DNA of 64,000 nt from an uncultured Thermoanaerobaculia bacterium (GCA_951813015.1 CATOTG010000001.1:124001-188000), one strand, 5' to 3'. Counted from the stretch's first letter, positions 1 through 8,858 are shown. The notes: a model not told the origin generated them from the letters alone. Numbers and translations: made by a program.

Positions 1-1886
1 TGGAAATGCGAAGTCGCCGGTTCCGGGTCGCCGGCAAGAAGCGTGATCGTGCCCAGGAGCTGGTGCGCGTCGAGCAACCCCTCGTCCTCGGCGAGAGCGG
101 CCCGCAGGTCGTCGGCCGCGGCCTCGTTGTCGCCGCTGCCGAAGGCGCTCTGCGCCCTCATGATCGCGCGGTGGAGGTGGGCCTTCGTCTTCGCGTCGGC
201 GCGAGGTTCGTCGGTCGCACCCCGCTCGGCGGCGCCGCGGCCGGCCAGATACCCAAGGGCCCGCAACTGCGCCAGCGCCTCCTCGTCCATATCGGGCTCA
301 GGGTTCGCCTCGGGCGCCGCGCGGTCAAGCTCCGCCGCCAGTTCCAGGGCCTCGGCTCTCAGTTCCCGCGACACATCACGCCGCTCGAGCAGGACGTTCA
401 CCAGTTCGCCCGGGTCCTCCAGCAGGGCGTAGAGCTCCGGTTCGGGCGTTTCGATGTACTTGTAGTCCGCCGTGCGCAGCGAACGAAGCGGCGCCCAACC
501 GTAGTGGTCCAGAGCGTAGAACGACTCGGCGTACACGCCGCGACCGGGGTCCGGTTCCTCCAACCCCTGCATCGCCAGGAGCAGACTCCGCCCCTGCACG
601 GCGCCGGTCCCCGCAAGGTCCAGGAGTTCGGCCAGCGTCGGCGCGATGTCTACGTGGCTCACGGCGCCAGCAACCGCCCGTCCACCTTCCACCCCACCGG
701 GCAGCCGGACGATCAGGGGCACGTGGACGGTCGAGTCGTAGACGAAAAAGCCGTGGTAGCTCTCGCCGTGATCGCCCAGCCCCTCGCCGTGGTCGGCGGT
801 CAGCACGACGACCGACTCGTCGAACAACCCGCGTTGCTCGAGCGCGTTCCGGAAGTCGCCGATCAGCGAGTCCGTGTAGGCCACTTCGCCGTCGTACGGC
901 CGTCCCTCGTACTCCGAACGGAAGGGCTCAGGCGGCTCGTACGGATCGTGCGGATCGAACAGGTGCAGCCACAGGAAGAAGGGCGGCTGCTCCGCCGTGC
1001 CGCCGGCATTGTCGTCGGCCTCGCCGCCGCCGGCGCCGGCGCCGGAAGGGACAGGACGACGGCTTCCGCCATCGCCGCCGCCGACCTGTTCCGCTAGCCG
1101 CTTGAGCGGCGCCGGGTCCGGGCGGCCAGGCCCGGCCTCACCGTCGGGGTCGCCGGAAGGGACGGCTTCGTCGAGCCACTCCAGGGCGTGAGCGATCGTC
1201 TCGGGCCCCGGGCGCTGGACCGAGCCGAGATTCGCGCCGGCCATCGAGTCGAGGTCGAAGTCGTCAACGTAGGTGTCGAAGCCGCGGCCGATCCCCCATC
1301 GACCGTCGAGCACGAAGGCGCTGACGAATCCGCCGGTGCGGTAGCCGGCCGCCTGGAACCGCTCCGCCAGGGTGGTCAGGTCCGCGCCCAGCACGTAGCC
1401 GACGTTCTCCCGCACGCCGTGGGACGGCGGGTAGAGCCCCGTCATGATCGAGCTGTGGGCCGGCAAGGTGAACGGCACCGTCGACGATGCGTTGGCGAAC
1501 CGAACGCCCTCGTCGGCCAGACGGTCGACGTGCGGCGTCTCGACCCGGTCCGAGCCGTAGCTCGAGAGCCGGTCGGCCCGCAGCGTGTCGATCGTGATCA
1601 GGATGACGGGCGGCCGCGCAGTCGAAGCTCCGGCGAGCAGGCGGCCGACATCCGTCTGAACGTCGTCAAGAGCGCCATCTTCACAATGCCCGAGTTCCTC
1701 GAGCGGCGCTATTCGCCCGCGGCCCTCCGGACCCTCTCGGTGTGCGGCAGGCTGTGCGCCGTCCGGCTCAAAGGCGCAGGAGACCAGGCTCAAGCCCAGT
1801 GCCAGTGCCAGCCCAAGGCCCGGCGCCCGCGCAGCCGGCGCCAGAAACGGCCAGCCTCTACAACCAGCGCCGGACGCGCTTCGCAT
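1..1886 (-). CDS. Sulfatase-like lipoprotein with C-terminal TPR region (partial, runs off left edge)
   Basis: An open minus-strand frame enters from the left edge. The ATG at 1886 lies inside the 3' end of the preceding small ORF. A hydrophobic leader ends in a lipobox (LVSC, Cys37), so the protein is probably an envelope lipoprotein. The alkaline-phosphatase-superfamily core starts with VILITIDTLRAD, where Asp100 is a likely metal ligand. Further on are TADHGEGLGDHG and a predicted C-terminal helical region with LRALGYL followed by TPR-like sequence. The nucleophile segment reads TLPAHSS where classical sulfatases have C/S-x-P-x-R, so the formylglycine residue is replaced by Thr. The substrate may therefore be a phosphodiester or another ester; this is inference. 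The stop codon is outside the window. Family is clear, substrate unknown. Confidence 0.85.
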   Translation of the reverse strand, partial: MRSASGAGCRGWPFLAPAARAPGLGLALALGLSLVSCAFEPDGAQPAAHREGPEGRGRIAPLEELGHCEDGALDDVQTDVGRLLAGASTARPPVILITIDTLRADRLSSYGSDRVETPHVDRLADEGVRFANASSTVPFTLPAHSSIMTGLYPPSHGVRENVGYVLGADLTTLAERFQAAGYRTGGFVSAFVLDGRWGIGRGFDTYVDDFDLDSMAGANLGSVQRPGPETIAHALEWLDEAVPSGDPDGEAGPGRPDPAPLKRLAEQVGGGDGGSRRPVPSGAGAGGGEADDNAGGTAEQPPFFLWLHLFDPHDPYEPPEPFRSEYEGRPYDGEVAYTDSLIGDFRNALEQRGLFDESVVVLTADHGEGLGDHGESYHGFFVYDSTVHVPLIVRLPGGVEGGRAVAGAVSHVDIAPTLAELLDLAGTGAVQGRSLLLAMQGLEEPDPGRGVYAESFYALDHYGWAPLRSLRTADYKYIETPEPELYALLEDPGELVNVLLERRDVSRELRAEALELAAELDRAAPEANPEPDMDEEALAQLRALGYLAGRGAAERGATDEPRADAKTKAHLHRAIMRAQSAFGSGDNEAAADDLRAALAEDEGLLDAHQLLGTITLLAGDPEPATSHF

Positions 1887-2010
1887 GGTCCCGGTACTCG
1901 TCGCCGAACTTGCGCGACAGCGCGAAGGAAAGCGCCAGACTGGCGAGGAGGAGCAGCGGCGGCTCGAAGGCCGTCTTCGCCCGGTCCGCCTGGCCGTTTG
2001 CCGCAGCCAT
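1858..2010 (-). pseudogene. 50-aa ORF, possible internally deleted isoprenylcysteine methyltransferase-like remnant
   Basis: The ORF encodes 50 residues: a short soluble start, one hydrophobic stretch (FEPPLLLLASLALSFAL), then FGDEYRDHAKRVRRWL. The last part resembles the C-terminal tail of ICMT/NnrU-like membrane methyltransferases and the first part resembles their N-terminus, but the intervening helices and SAM site are absent. Its ATG overlaps the stop of the homocysteine methyltransferase gene (ATGA), and its 3' end overlaps the sulfatase start by 29 bp, so it is translationally coupled on both sides. It could be a genuine single-span small protein or a deletion relic kept for coupling. 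Family assignment rests only on the tail motif. Confidence 0.4.
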
Positions 2011-2936
2011 CAGGCCGCCCCGGCGTCCACCCCGCGCAGCGCTCCGAGCGCACGAATGTGCTCCGGCCCCAGCCCGCAGCAACCGCCGACGATCTGAACG
2101 CCGGCCTCGACCCAGCCGCGCGCCTCCTCCAGCAGATCGGCCGGATCGATCACGTCGACAAAGTTCCAGTTCGGCATCGTGAAGTAACCCGATTCGGGAT
2201 ACACACCGATCGGCCCCTGCCATCGCTCCTGCACCATCGCCACCGCCTCCGGCGCCGCCGCGATCTCGCTGTGCATCACATGGACGATGGACGGACCAAG
2301 AGGAATCAACACATCGAGCAACTCCTCGAACGACTCGTCCGGCCAGTTGAACGGCGTGATCGCGCCTGTACCCGAGTCCTTCCGCGCGCTGACCCCGAGC
2401 CATACCGGCAAACCGGTTTCCTTCGCCGCCTCGAAGGCCAGCGCCGCCCGCTCCCGATCCTGCATCATCTCGAGCGCGATCACGTCGACCCCCGCCTCGG
2501 CCAGCAGTCCGCACTGCTCCCGGTAGGCCGCCATCTGCTCATCGAGCGGCGCGTAGCCACCCCGAACGTTGCTCGCCGGCATCGTCGACATCGAACCGGC
2601 AACGAGCACCCCGGGGCACCCGGCCCGCTCCCGCGCCTCGAGCGCCGCCTCCACCGCCCGCTGCACGATCACTCCAACCTGGTCGCCCAGCCCCGCCGCC
2701 TCCAGCAACGGCCGGTGGGTCGCGAACGTGTTCGTGATCACCGCGTCGGCGCCGGACCGGATGTACTCCTCGTGCAGATCCCGAATCGCGTCCTGGTGCT
2801 CGAGCGCCGCCGTCCCGCACCAGGCCGCCGAGTCCATCGGCACGCCGCGCCGCTCCAGTTCCGTTCCGGTACCGCCGTCCAGCAGCAACACCTCGCCACG
2901 GTCCAGGCACTCATGCCACTCTTCGACGATCCCCAT
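2010..2936 (-). CDS. Homocysteine S-methyltransferase family protein
   Basis: A 308-aa protein. ATG at 2936 follows a purine-rich GGGGGGAGA ribosome site, and the family N-terminus (LLLDGGTGTELERRG) begins shortly after; longer upstream starts add unrelated sequence. The family transfers a methyl group to homocysteine on a zinc-bound thiolate in a TIM barrel. The paired C-terminal zinc cysteines are present in VGGCCGLGPEHIRAL (Cys286, Cys287). The third ligand segment, usually N-C-T/A, appears as VMHSEIAAA, so Cys seems replaced by His. Methyl donor cannot be told (S-methylmethionine, betaine or another). It is divergent from a homocysteine-forming sulfhydrylase gene, which fits methionine synthesis or recycling. 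Confidence 0.85.
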   Translation of the reverse strand: MGIVEEWHECLDRGEVLLLDGGTGTELERRGVPMDSAAWCGTAALEHQDAIRDLHEEYIRSGADAVITNTFATHRPLLEAAGLGDQVGVIVQRAVEAALEARERAGCPGVLVAGSMSTMPASNVRGGYAPLDEQMAAYREQCGLLAEAGVDVIALEMMQDRERAALAFEAAKETGLPVWLGVSARKDSGTGAITPFNWPDESFEELLDVLIPLGPSIVHVMHSEIAAAPEAVAMVQERWQGPIGVYPESGYFTMPNWNFVDVIDPADLLEEARGWVEAGVQIVGGCCGLGPEHIRALGALRGVDAGAA

Positions 2937-3415
2937 CTTCTCCCCCCCTCGAATCGCCACTCTGCCACACCTGCAGGCAGCACAAGGTCCCCTCTCTCCC
3001 GGTGAGCCCGTCACCCCGGTCCACCGAGCTCCGGTCCCACCGCTGCCTGTCTCAAGACAAGCCACAGGCAAGCCCCCTGAGAGACCCGGTTCAGATCCCC
3101 ACCGCTGGCCGACGCCGTCCAGCCCGCCCCAGGGGCCTAAGGGGGGTCGGCCCCCAGGTGGCTCGGAGCGAGCGACGGCCACCTCCCTTTCGGACAACCA
3201 ACGACCAACCGGAGCGAGCGGAGTGCAGCGAGCGCACCCCCCTTCACCATCCGACCAGGCGCGAGCGGCGCCAGGGGGCCGACCCCCCTTAGGCCCCGAC
3301 CCGGGCGGGCGTGTGCCACCACCACCTCCGGCTCTGGCTCCGACTCCAGCCGCCCGCGCCGGCGCCAGCTACACTCGCGGTCCGCCTCGGGCGGCGCAAC
3401 CGGGAGGCAGACGCG
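2937..3415. other. Divergent intergenic region between two methionine-metabolism genes
   Basis: No ORF here looks coding. It must hold the promoters of the divergent homocysteine methyltransferase and sulfhydrylase genes. Visible structures are the long inverted repeat at 3131-3298 and a short one, GCCTGT...ACAGGC, near 3050-3075. No SAM-I, SAM-II, SAH or cobalamin riboswitch core could be recognised by eye on either strand, although a riboswitch would make sense here. Confidence 0.5.
3131..3298. repeat. Long inverted repeat flanking about 115 bp
   Basis: The left arm contains GGGGCCTAAGGGGGGTCGG, continuing into CCCCC. The right arm, ending near 3298, is its reverse complement, giving arms of about 24-25 nearly perfect bases. 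The interior carries purine-rich GGAGCGAGCG-type motifs more than once. The arms could form a very stable RNA or cruciform, or be the ends of a small non-autonomous element. No target-site duplication was recognised. Confidence 0.6.
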
Positions 3416-4738
3416 ATGAGCAGTGACTGGTTCTACAAGTTCGACACGCTTTCGCTGCACGCGGGCCAGCGGCCCGACGCGGCCACCGGAGCGCGCGCCG
3501 TGCCGGTCTACAACTCGACGTCGTACGTGTTCCGGGACACGGACCACGCGGCGGGCCTGTTCAACCTCGAAGAGGCCGGGCACATCTACTCGCGGATCTC
3601 GAACCCGACGGTCGCCGTGTTCGAGGAACGGATCGCGGCGCTCGAGGGCGGCGTCGGCGCGGTGGCTACAGCCTCCGGCCAGTCCGCCTTCCACCTCGCC
3701 GCGGCGACCATCCTCTCCGCCGGCGACCACGTCGTCTCCTCGGCCGCCATCTACGGCGGCACCCACAACCTGCTGAACCACACGCTGCGGCGCTTCGGCA
3801 TCGAGACCACCTTCGTCGAACCCACCGACCCGCGGAACTTCCAGCGCGCGGCGCGACCCAACACGAAGCTGTTCTTCGGCGAGACGATCGGCAACCCGCG
3901 GATCGACGTGCTGGACATTCCCGCCGTCGCCGACTTCGCGCACGGCATCGGCGTGCCGCTCCTGATCGACAACACGTTCGCCACCCCGTTCCTCTCGCGG
4001 CCGATCGATCTCGGCGCGGACATCGTGATGCACTCGGCGACGAAGTTCATCGGCGGCCACGGCGTCACCCTCGGCGGCGTGCTCGTCGACAGCGGCAAGT
4101 TCGACTGGGCCGCGTCCGGGCGCTTCCCCATCATGACCGAGCCCTGCCCCGGCTACCACGGCATCGCCTTCGCCGAACACTACGGGCCGCCCGCGTTCAT
4201 CCTCAAGGCGCGCCTCGAAGGGCTGCGAGACTTCGGCGCCTGCCTCAATCCGCAGGCGGCGTTCTACCTGCTGCAGGGGCTCGAGACGCTGCCGCTGCGC
4301 GTAGCCCGCCATGCGGAGAACGCCGCCGGCGTCGCCGAGTTCCTGGAAGGGCACGACGCCGTCTTGTGGGTGAGCTATCCGGGCCTGGCGAGCCACCCCC
4401 AGCACGACCTGGCCAGCAAGCTCCTGCCGAAAGGCAGCGGCGCCCTGATGACGTTCGGGATCCGTGGCGGGCTCGAGGCCGGGATCGCCTTCATCGAGAG
4501 CCTGGAACTCTGGTCGCACCTGGCGAACGTCGGCGACGCGAAGAGCCTGGTCATCCACCCCGCGAGCACGACCCACCAGCAGATGACGGCGGAAGAGCTC
4601 GCCGAGTCGGGCGTCACCCAGGAGATGGTCAGGCTGTCCGTCGGGATCGAGGATCCCGGCGATCTTGTGGCCGATCTCGACCGGTCGCTCAAGCGCTCGC
4701 AGAAGCAAGTGCAGCGGCCGCGGGCCGTGGCCTCCTGA
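3416..4738 (+). CDS. metY: O-acetylhomocysteine sulfhydrylase (homocysteine synthase)
   Basis: A 440-aa cytosolic PLP enzyme of the Cys/Met metabolism family that makes homocysteine from O-acetylhomocysteine and sulfide. ATG at 3416 has a GGGAGG Shine-Dalgarno; an upstream in-frame ATG adds low-complexity sequence. Family signatures include FDTLSLHAGQ, VYNSTSYVF, the substrate/PLP loop YSRISNPTV, TASGQSA, DNTFATP and the Schiff-base lysine in MHSATKFIGGHG (Lys210). Length and the insertions after the lysine fit MetY rather than the shorter MetB/MetC. It is followed 14 bp later by an alpha/beta hydrolase in the same direction, probably one transcript. Confidence 0.92.
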   Translation: MSSDWFYKFDTLSLHAGQRPDAATGARAVPVYNSTSYVFRDTDHAAGLFNLEEAGHIYSRISNPTVAVFEERIAALEGGVGAVATASGQSAFHLAAATILSAGDHVVSSAAIYGGTHNLLNHTLRRFGIETTFVEPTDPRNFQRAARPNTKLFFGETIGNPRIDVLDIPAVADFAHGIGVPLLIDNTFATPFLSRPIDLGADIVMHSATKFIGGHGVTLGGVLVDSGKFDWAASGRFPIMTEPCPGYHGIAFAEHYGPPAFILKARLEGLRDFGACLNPQAAFYLLQGLETLPLRVARHAENAAGVAEFLEGHDAVLWVSYPGLASHPQHDLASKLLPKGSGALMTFGIRGGLEAGIAFIESLELWSHLANVGDAKSLVIHPASTTHQQMTAEELAESGVTQEMVRLSVGIEDPGDLVADLDRSLKRSQKQVQRPRAVAS

Positions 4739-4752
4739 GCACGAGACGAGCC

Positions 4753-5568
4753 ATGCCCGAACTCGAAATCCGCGGCCGCCAAGTCTATTGCGGCGCCGGC
4801 GGCGCCGCCTGGAAGCCGAGGCAGCCGCTCGCCCTGCTGCTTCACGGCGCCGGCTGCGACCATACGGTGTGGGCTTTCCAGGCGCGGTCGCTGGCCCAGC
4901 ACGGCTGGAACGTCGCCGCGCCCGATCTTCCCGGCCACGGCGCCTCCGAGGACCTGGACGACATGTCCACCATCGCCGACTACGCGGCCTGGACCGTCGA
5001 CTTCGCCGCCGAGGCCGCGGCAAGGGCGGGCAGCAGCGAGGTTGCCGTCATCGGCCATTCGATGGGCGCCTGCATCGCGGTCGACGCCGCGGCCAGGCCG
5101 AACGGACCCACAAAGCGGGTCGCCCTGCTCGGTGCCGGCGAGACGCTGCGCGTCAACCCCGGCCTGCTCGCCGACACCCTGAAGAGGCCGCTTGACGCCC
5201 ACCGCTTCATCGCCGCGTTCGGCCACGGCGCCGGCGCCCATTTCGGCGGCGCCGAGTCGCCGGGACTGTGGATGCTCGGCGCGACGATGGCCCTGCTCGA
5301 TCGCTGCGCGCCGAAGGTACTCCACCGGGACTTTGCCGCCTGCAACGCGTGGGAAGGCAGCGAGAGCGCTCCCGGCGTTTCCTGCCCCGCACTCGTCGTC
5401 GCGGGGGCGAAGGACAGGATGACTCCGCCGCGCGCGGGCCGCGCCCTGGCGGACCGCATCAGCGGCGGCGCCGGCTTCGTCACCGTAGCCGACGCCGGCC
5501 ACATGCTGATGGCCGAAGCGCCCGGGGCCGTCACCCGCTGCCTGCGCGGCTTTCTCGGCGCGAAGTGA
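4753..5568 (+). CDS. Alpha/beta-hydrolase
   Basis: A 271-aa alpha/beta-hydrolase. The oxyanion region LLLHGAGCDHTVW, the nucleophile elbow GHSMGA (Ser103), an Asp in AGAKDRMTPP (near 223) and His in DAGHMLMAE (His250) complete the triad. There is no signal peptide, so it is likely cytosolic. It lies 14 bp after metY. One appealing role is homoserine acetylation (MetX-like), but the protein is shorter than MetX and lacks its typical motifs, so the substrate is left open. Its stop is one base from the stop of the convergent VWA gene. Confidence 0.8.
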   Translation: MPELEIRGRQVYCGAGGAAWKPRQPLALLLHGAGCDHTVWAFQARSLAQHGWNVAAPDLPGHGASEDLDDMSTIADYAAWTVDFAAEAAARAGSSEVAVIGHSMGACIAVDAAARPNGPTKRVALLGAGETLRVNPGLLADTLKRPLDAHRFIAAFGHGAGAHFGGAESPGLWMLGATMALLDRCAPKVLHRDFAACNAWEGSESAPGVSCPALVVAGAKDRMTPPRAGRALADRISGGAGFVTVADAGHMLMAEAPGAVTRCLRGFLGAK

Positions 5569-5569
5569 G

Positions 5570-7909
5570 TTACCGAGCCAGGCTCTCCGCCAGGCGCATC
5601 AGGGTCACCGCCTCGCGGCGGTAGCCGAACGGGTCGTCCCCGATGTTCGCCCCGGCCAGCGCGATCGCATCGGCCCAGGTCCAGCCGCCGGTGTAGACGC
5701 CCCCCCGGAGGAGCTGGCCGAAGCCGGCGACGGCGGCGGCGAAGAGCTGGTCGCTACTCGCCGGACCCATGCCAAGTGCAATCGGAAGCTCGATCAGTTC
5801 GCTCGCGTCCTCGCCGGGCGCCTTGTAGCGCAGGCGGAGGAACGCCAGTTCCCGAGAGCCCTCCGGCCTCGCGCCGGTCACCGGCGGCGCCGCCGTGCGG
5901 TCGGCGTACCGCAGGGCATCGTGAAGCACCGCGGGGGAACCGACCGGCGTGACTTCGTAGATCGCGGTGACCGCGTGGCCGGCGCCGATCTCACCCGCGT
6001 CGACCCGGTCGTTGTTGAAGTCCTCGCGCCGAAGCGCCCGCGTCTCGTAGCCGATCAGCCGGTACTCGGCGACCGCGGCGGGATTGAACTCGACCTGGAT
6101 CTTCACGTCATCGGCGATCGGGAACAGCGTGCCGACCAGTTGGTCGACCAGCACCTTCCGGGCCTCCGACAGCGTGTCGATATAGGCCGCCTGACCGTTG
6201 CCGTTCTGGGCCAGTGCCTGCATCGTCGCGTCGTCCAGGTTGCCGCGGCCGAAGCCGAGCACGGAAAGGTAGATGCCGTTCTTCCGCTGTCGGGAAATGA
6301 AGCCCTCCAGCTGTTCGGGGTCCGAGATGCCGACGTTGAAGTCCCCGTCCGTCGCCAGGATGACCCGCGTGACCTCACCGTCCGCGACCATGCCCGCGGC
6401 CGTCCCGTAGGCGACCTGGATTCCCGCCGCTCCGGCGGTCGAACCGGCAGCGTGGAGGCGGTCGAGCGCCGCCAGGATCGTGCCGCGCTCCGTGGACGAG
6501 GTGGGTTCCAGAACGCGGCCCGCGCTGCCGGCGTAGGTCACGATCGCCACCTCGTCCGCGGAATCGAGTTGCCCGACCATCAGGCGGAACGACTGCACGA
6601 GCAACGGCAGCTTGTTCGGCTGAGCCATCGAACCCGACGTGTCGATCAGGAACACGAGGTTGAGCGGCGGCCGATCGTCGGTTGCCGGCTGCCTTCCCTG
6701 GAGGCCGACCGTCATCAGCAACGTGTCCGGATTCCACGGCGTCTCCGCAACGGTCACCGTCGGCCGGAATGGCGCGCCGCGCTCGCCCGGCGGCGGGTAC
6801 GCGTAGGGGAAGTAGTTGACGAGTTCTTCGATGCGCACCGATTCGGCTGCCGGCAGGTAGCCGTTCATCAGCGACGAGCGAACGACGGAGTAGCTCGCCG
6901 TGTCGACGTCGATCGAGAAGGTCGAGACGGGCGCCTCGCCGGCGGTCTTGACCGGGCTGGCCGGTTCGTTGGCGAAGGCCTCCGTGTTGCGCCGTTGAGG
7001 CGCCGCGAAGTCGGGGGCGCGACCAGCATGGATCGGCAGCACGCGGGCGCCGTCGGAGACGTCACGTTCCAGCACCCGCAGCCGCTCGACTGCGGCGACC
7101 CGGTGTCGGGCAATCTCGGACGGATAGATGGGTGAGGCACGTTCCCGCACCGGCAGCGGCTCGGCTTCGGCTGCCGAGGCACGCCTGGCCGGCGCCAGGG
7201 CGGAGACGGGAGCCGACTCGGACCCCACCGTGACCGGCTCTGCCATGACAGCGCTCTCGCCCGCACCGGCCGGCTGCCGGTTCGAGCGCTCGATTTCGGC
7301 CATCGCACGCCCCGGTTCCGCCCTGATCTCCGCAGCCGTCGCTCCCTGCCAGGACTCGAAGTCCCCGGACTTCGCCAGGGCCGGTTCCGCCACCGGCGCC
7401 GGGCGCACGGCCGGCCCACTCAAGCCTCCCGCATCCCCGCCTTCCATGGCACTCTCGTCAGCGCGGCCCGGCGGCTGCTCCGCCTGCACGCCGACGTCCA
7501 CCACAACCACATCGGCCCCCGGGGCATTGTCGGGCCCGGGCATCGTGTCGAGACGAAGAAGCGCGAAGAGAGTCGCGAGACCAACGGCAGCCAGACCAGC
7601 CGCGGCCACGATGGCGGGGCGGGAAATCAGCGTGGCCGGCAGCTCGCGCAGTCCAAGCCCGATCGCCGCCAGAGTGGAGCGACGCCGACGCACATCGCCA
7701 TCGCGAGCTTCGATCTGACCGCGCACTCCATCGCCGATCCCCGCTTCGGCGGAGCGGCGGCCATCGGTACCGCGAGACCCCGCCGCCGTTTCTCCGACCC
7801 GGTCCCAGGACTCCATCGCCCGGGCCAGGTTCGCTTTCCGCCTGCCGCCATCGGGCGCCGGCGTGCCGCGCTCGAACGCGCGCTTCAGATCGTCCAGTGG
7901 ATCGGTCAT
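5570..7909 (-). CDS. Membrane-anchored VWA domain protein (YfbK-like, VWA_N/VWA/DUF3520)
   Basis: A 779-aa protein. The ATG at 7909 overlaps the sigma-factor stop (ATGA). About 90 charged N-terminal residues precede one membrane span (IVAAAGLAAVGLATLFALL), then a long Ala/Pro/Glu-rich linker. Next come a VWA_N segment (FSIDVDTASYSVVRSSL), a VWA domain with complete MIDAS (LIDTSGSM, later LATDGDFNVG) and a DUF3520-type C-terminus ending in LMRLAESLAR. The VWA part probably faces the periplasm and binds ligands through a metal ion. Coupling to an ECF sigma factor and the cytosolic N-terminal segment suggest it senses the envelope and controls the sigma factor; this is inference. Confidence 0.88.
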   Translation of the reverse strand: MTDPLDDLKRAFERGTPAPDGGRRKANLARAMESWDRVGETAAGSRGTDGRRSAEAGIGDGVRGQIEARDGDVRRRRSTLAAIGLGLRELPATLISRPAIVAAAGLAAVGLATLFALLRLDTMPGPDNAPGADVVVVDVGVQAEQPPGRADESAMEGGDAGGLSGPAVRPAPVAEPALAKSGDFESWQGATAAEIRAEPGRAMAEIERSNRQPAGAGESAVMAEPVTVGSESAPVSALAPARRASAAEAEPLPVRERASPIYPSEIARHRVAAVERLRVLERDVSDGARVLPIHAGRAPDFAAPQRRNTEAFANEPASPVKTAGEAPVSTFSIDVDTASYSVVRSSLMNGYLPAAESVRIEELVNYFPYAYPPPGERGAPFRPTVTVAETPWNPDTLLMTVGLQGRQPATDDRPPLNLVFLIDTSGSMAQPNKLPLLVQSFRLMVGQLDSADEVAIVTYAGSAGRVLEPTSSTERGTILAALDRLHAAGSTAGAAGIQVAYGTAAGMVADGEVTRVILATDGDFNVGISDPEQLEGFISRQRKNGIYLSVLGFGRGNLDDATMQALAQNGNGQAAYIDTLSEARKVLVDQLVGTLFPIADDVKIQVEFNPAAVAEYRLIGYETRALRREDFNNDRVDAGEIGAGHAVTAIYEVTPVGSPAVLHDALRYADRTAAPPVTGARPEGSRELAFLRLRYKAPGEDASELIELPIALGMGPASSDQLFAAAVAGFGQLLRGGVYTGGWTWADAIALAGANIGDDPFGYRREAVTLMRLAESLAR

Positions 7910-8439
7910 CGTCGTTCTTCCTCCTGCCGCATCGCCCGCAGGCGCTTGCGAACTTCCGAGAGCCGCCAACTCACGGTGCCTTCGGACACTCCGAGCACTT
8001 CGGCGGCTTCGCGGTGGGTCATCTCGCCATCGACGGTGAGCGCCACCGTTTCGCGCAGGTCCTCCGGGAGCGCCGTCATCGCGCGGCGCAGCCAGTCGAG
8101 ATCCGCGGCCCTGTCCGTTGCGGCAGCGCGGCGGTTCACCTCCCAATCCCCCCAGCCTTCGACAGCCTTCGTCCGGCTCACGGCGCGGCGACGCCGGTCG
8201 TGCGCCGCGTTCACGGCGATCCGATAGAGCCAGGTCGTCACCCTCGCCTGCCGGCGGAAGCTCCTGAGTTTCGCCGGCAGAGCGGAACAGATGTCCTGCG
8301 TCAGATCCTCCGCCTCCTCGCGGCGTCCCGTCAGCCGGAAACAGAACCGGAAGATCCGGTCGTAGTGACTCTCCAGAAACTCCGCAAAGGCCTCGCGATC
8401 ACCCGCTGCGGCGGCCCGGACCAGTTCCTCATCGCGCAT
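7906..8439 (-). CDS. ECF-type RNA polymerase sigma factor
   Basis: A 177-aa sigma-70 family protein of extracytoplasmic-function type. Region 2 covers DREAFAEFLESHYDRIFRF and EEAEDLTQDIC, with FRRQARVTTWLYRIAVNAA. Region 4 helix-turn-helix spans MTALPEDLRETVALTV to THREAAEVLGVSEGTVSWRLS. The ATG at 8439 is chosen; an in-frame GTG two codons upstream is equally possible. The stop overlaps the VWA protein start. Such pairs usually regulate their own operon, but no -35/-10 signature could be assigned upstream. Confidence 0.9.
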   Translation of the reverse strand: MRDEELVRAAAAGDREAFAEFLESHYDRIFRFCFRLTGRREEAEDLTQDICSALPAKLRSFRRQARVTTWLYRIAVNAAHDRRRRAVSRTKAVEGWGDWEVNRRAAATDRAADLDWLRRAMTALPEDLRETVALTVDGEMTHREAAEVLGVSEGTVSWRLSEVRKRLRAMRQEEERR

Positions 8440-8858
8440 GGGCACGCCCGTCACACTAGAGCACCGCCCGGCGGATGCCCACCCGGCCTCGACGACGTGC
8501 TGAACCGCTTCTGCCATCCCAACTCGTCGGTATGACGCGCGGGAACGGCCAATCCTTGGCGGCGTACGGGAAAGGTCCCCGCCCGGGACCTGCAGCTGCC
8601 GCACCAGGGCCAGCCACGCCAGTGACACGGCCAGGATCGCCGCCGCGGCCAGGTCGTCGCGGCAGCCGCCCAAGGCGGCCTCCCACTCGCACTCCGGCTC
8701 GCAGGCTGGCCCGCCACGACTGGCAACCGAGTAGGGAACGACCCTGCGGCCACGGCCGTTCCCCGGGTGCGCGGACCTCCTGGTCCGCATCAGGCGCCTC
8801 GCCGAAGAGCTGCCCGCTCACCCTGCTATCTTTCCGCGGCAACCCGGAGGCCTTGCCC
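8440..8858. other. Divergent intergenic region with a short hairpin
   Basis: No convincing gene. Minus-strand frames that extend the sigma factor upstream lack family similarity. A perfect 7-bp hairpin (GCGGACC-TCCT-GGTCCGC) sits at 8771-8788. Promoters for the sigma-factor operon (minus) and the isomerase gene (plus) must lie here, but no consensus element stands out. Confidence 0.4.

Noticed and set aside
2937..3415. SAM, SAH or cobalamin riboswitch
   Set aside because: Expected from gene functions, but no conserved core could be found by eye on either strand. A covariance-model search would decide.
3137..5023. 628-codon minus-strand ORF opposite metY
   Set aside because: It is Arg/Val-rich shadow sequence without domains; metY is complete on the plus strand.
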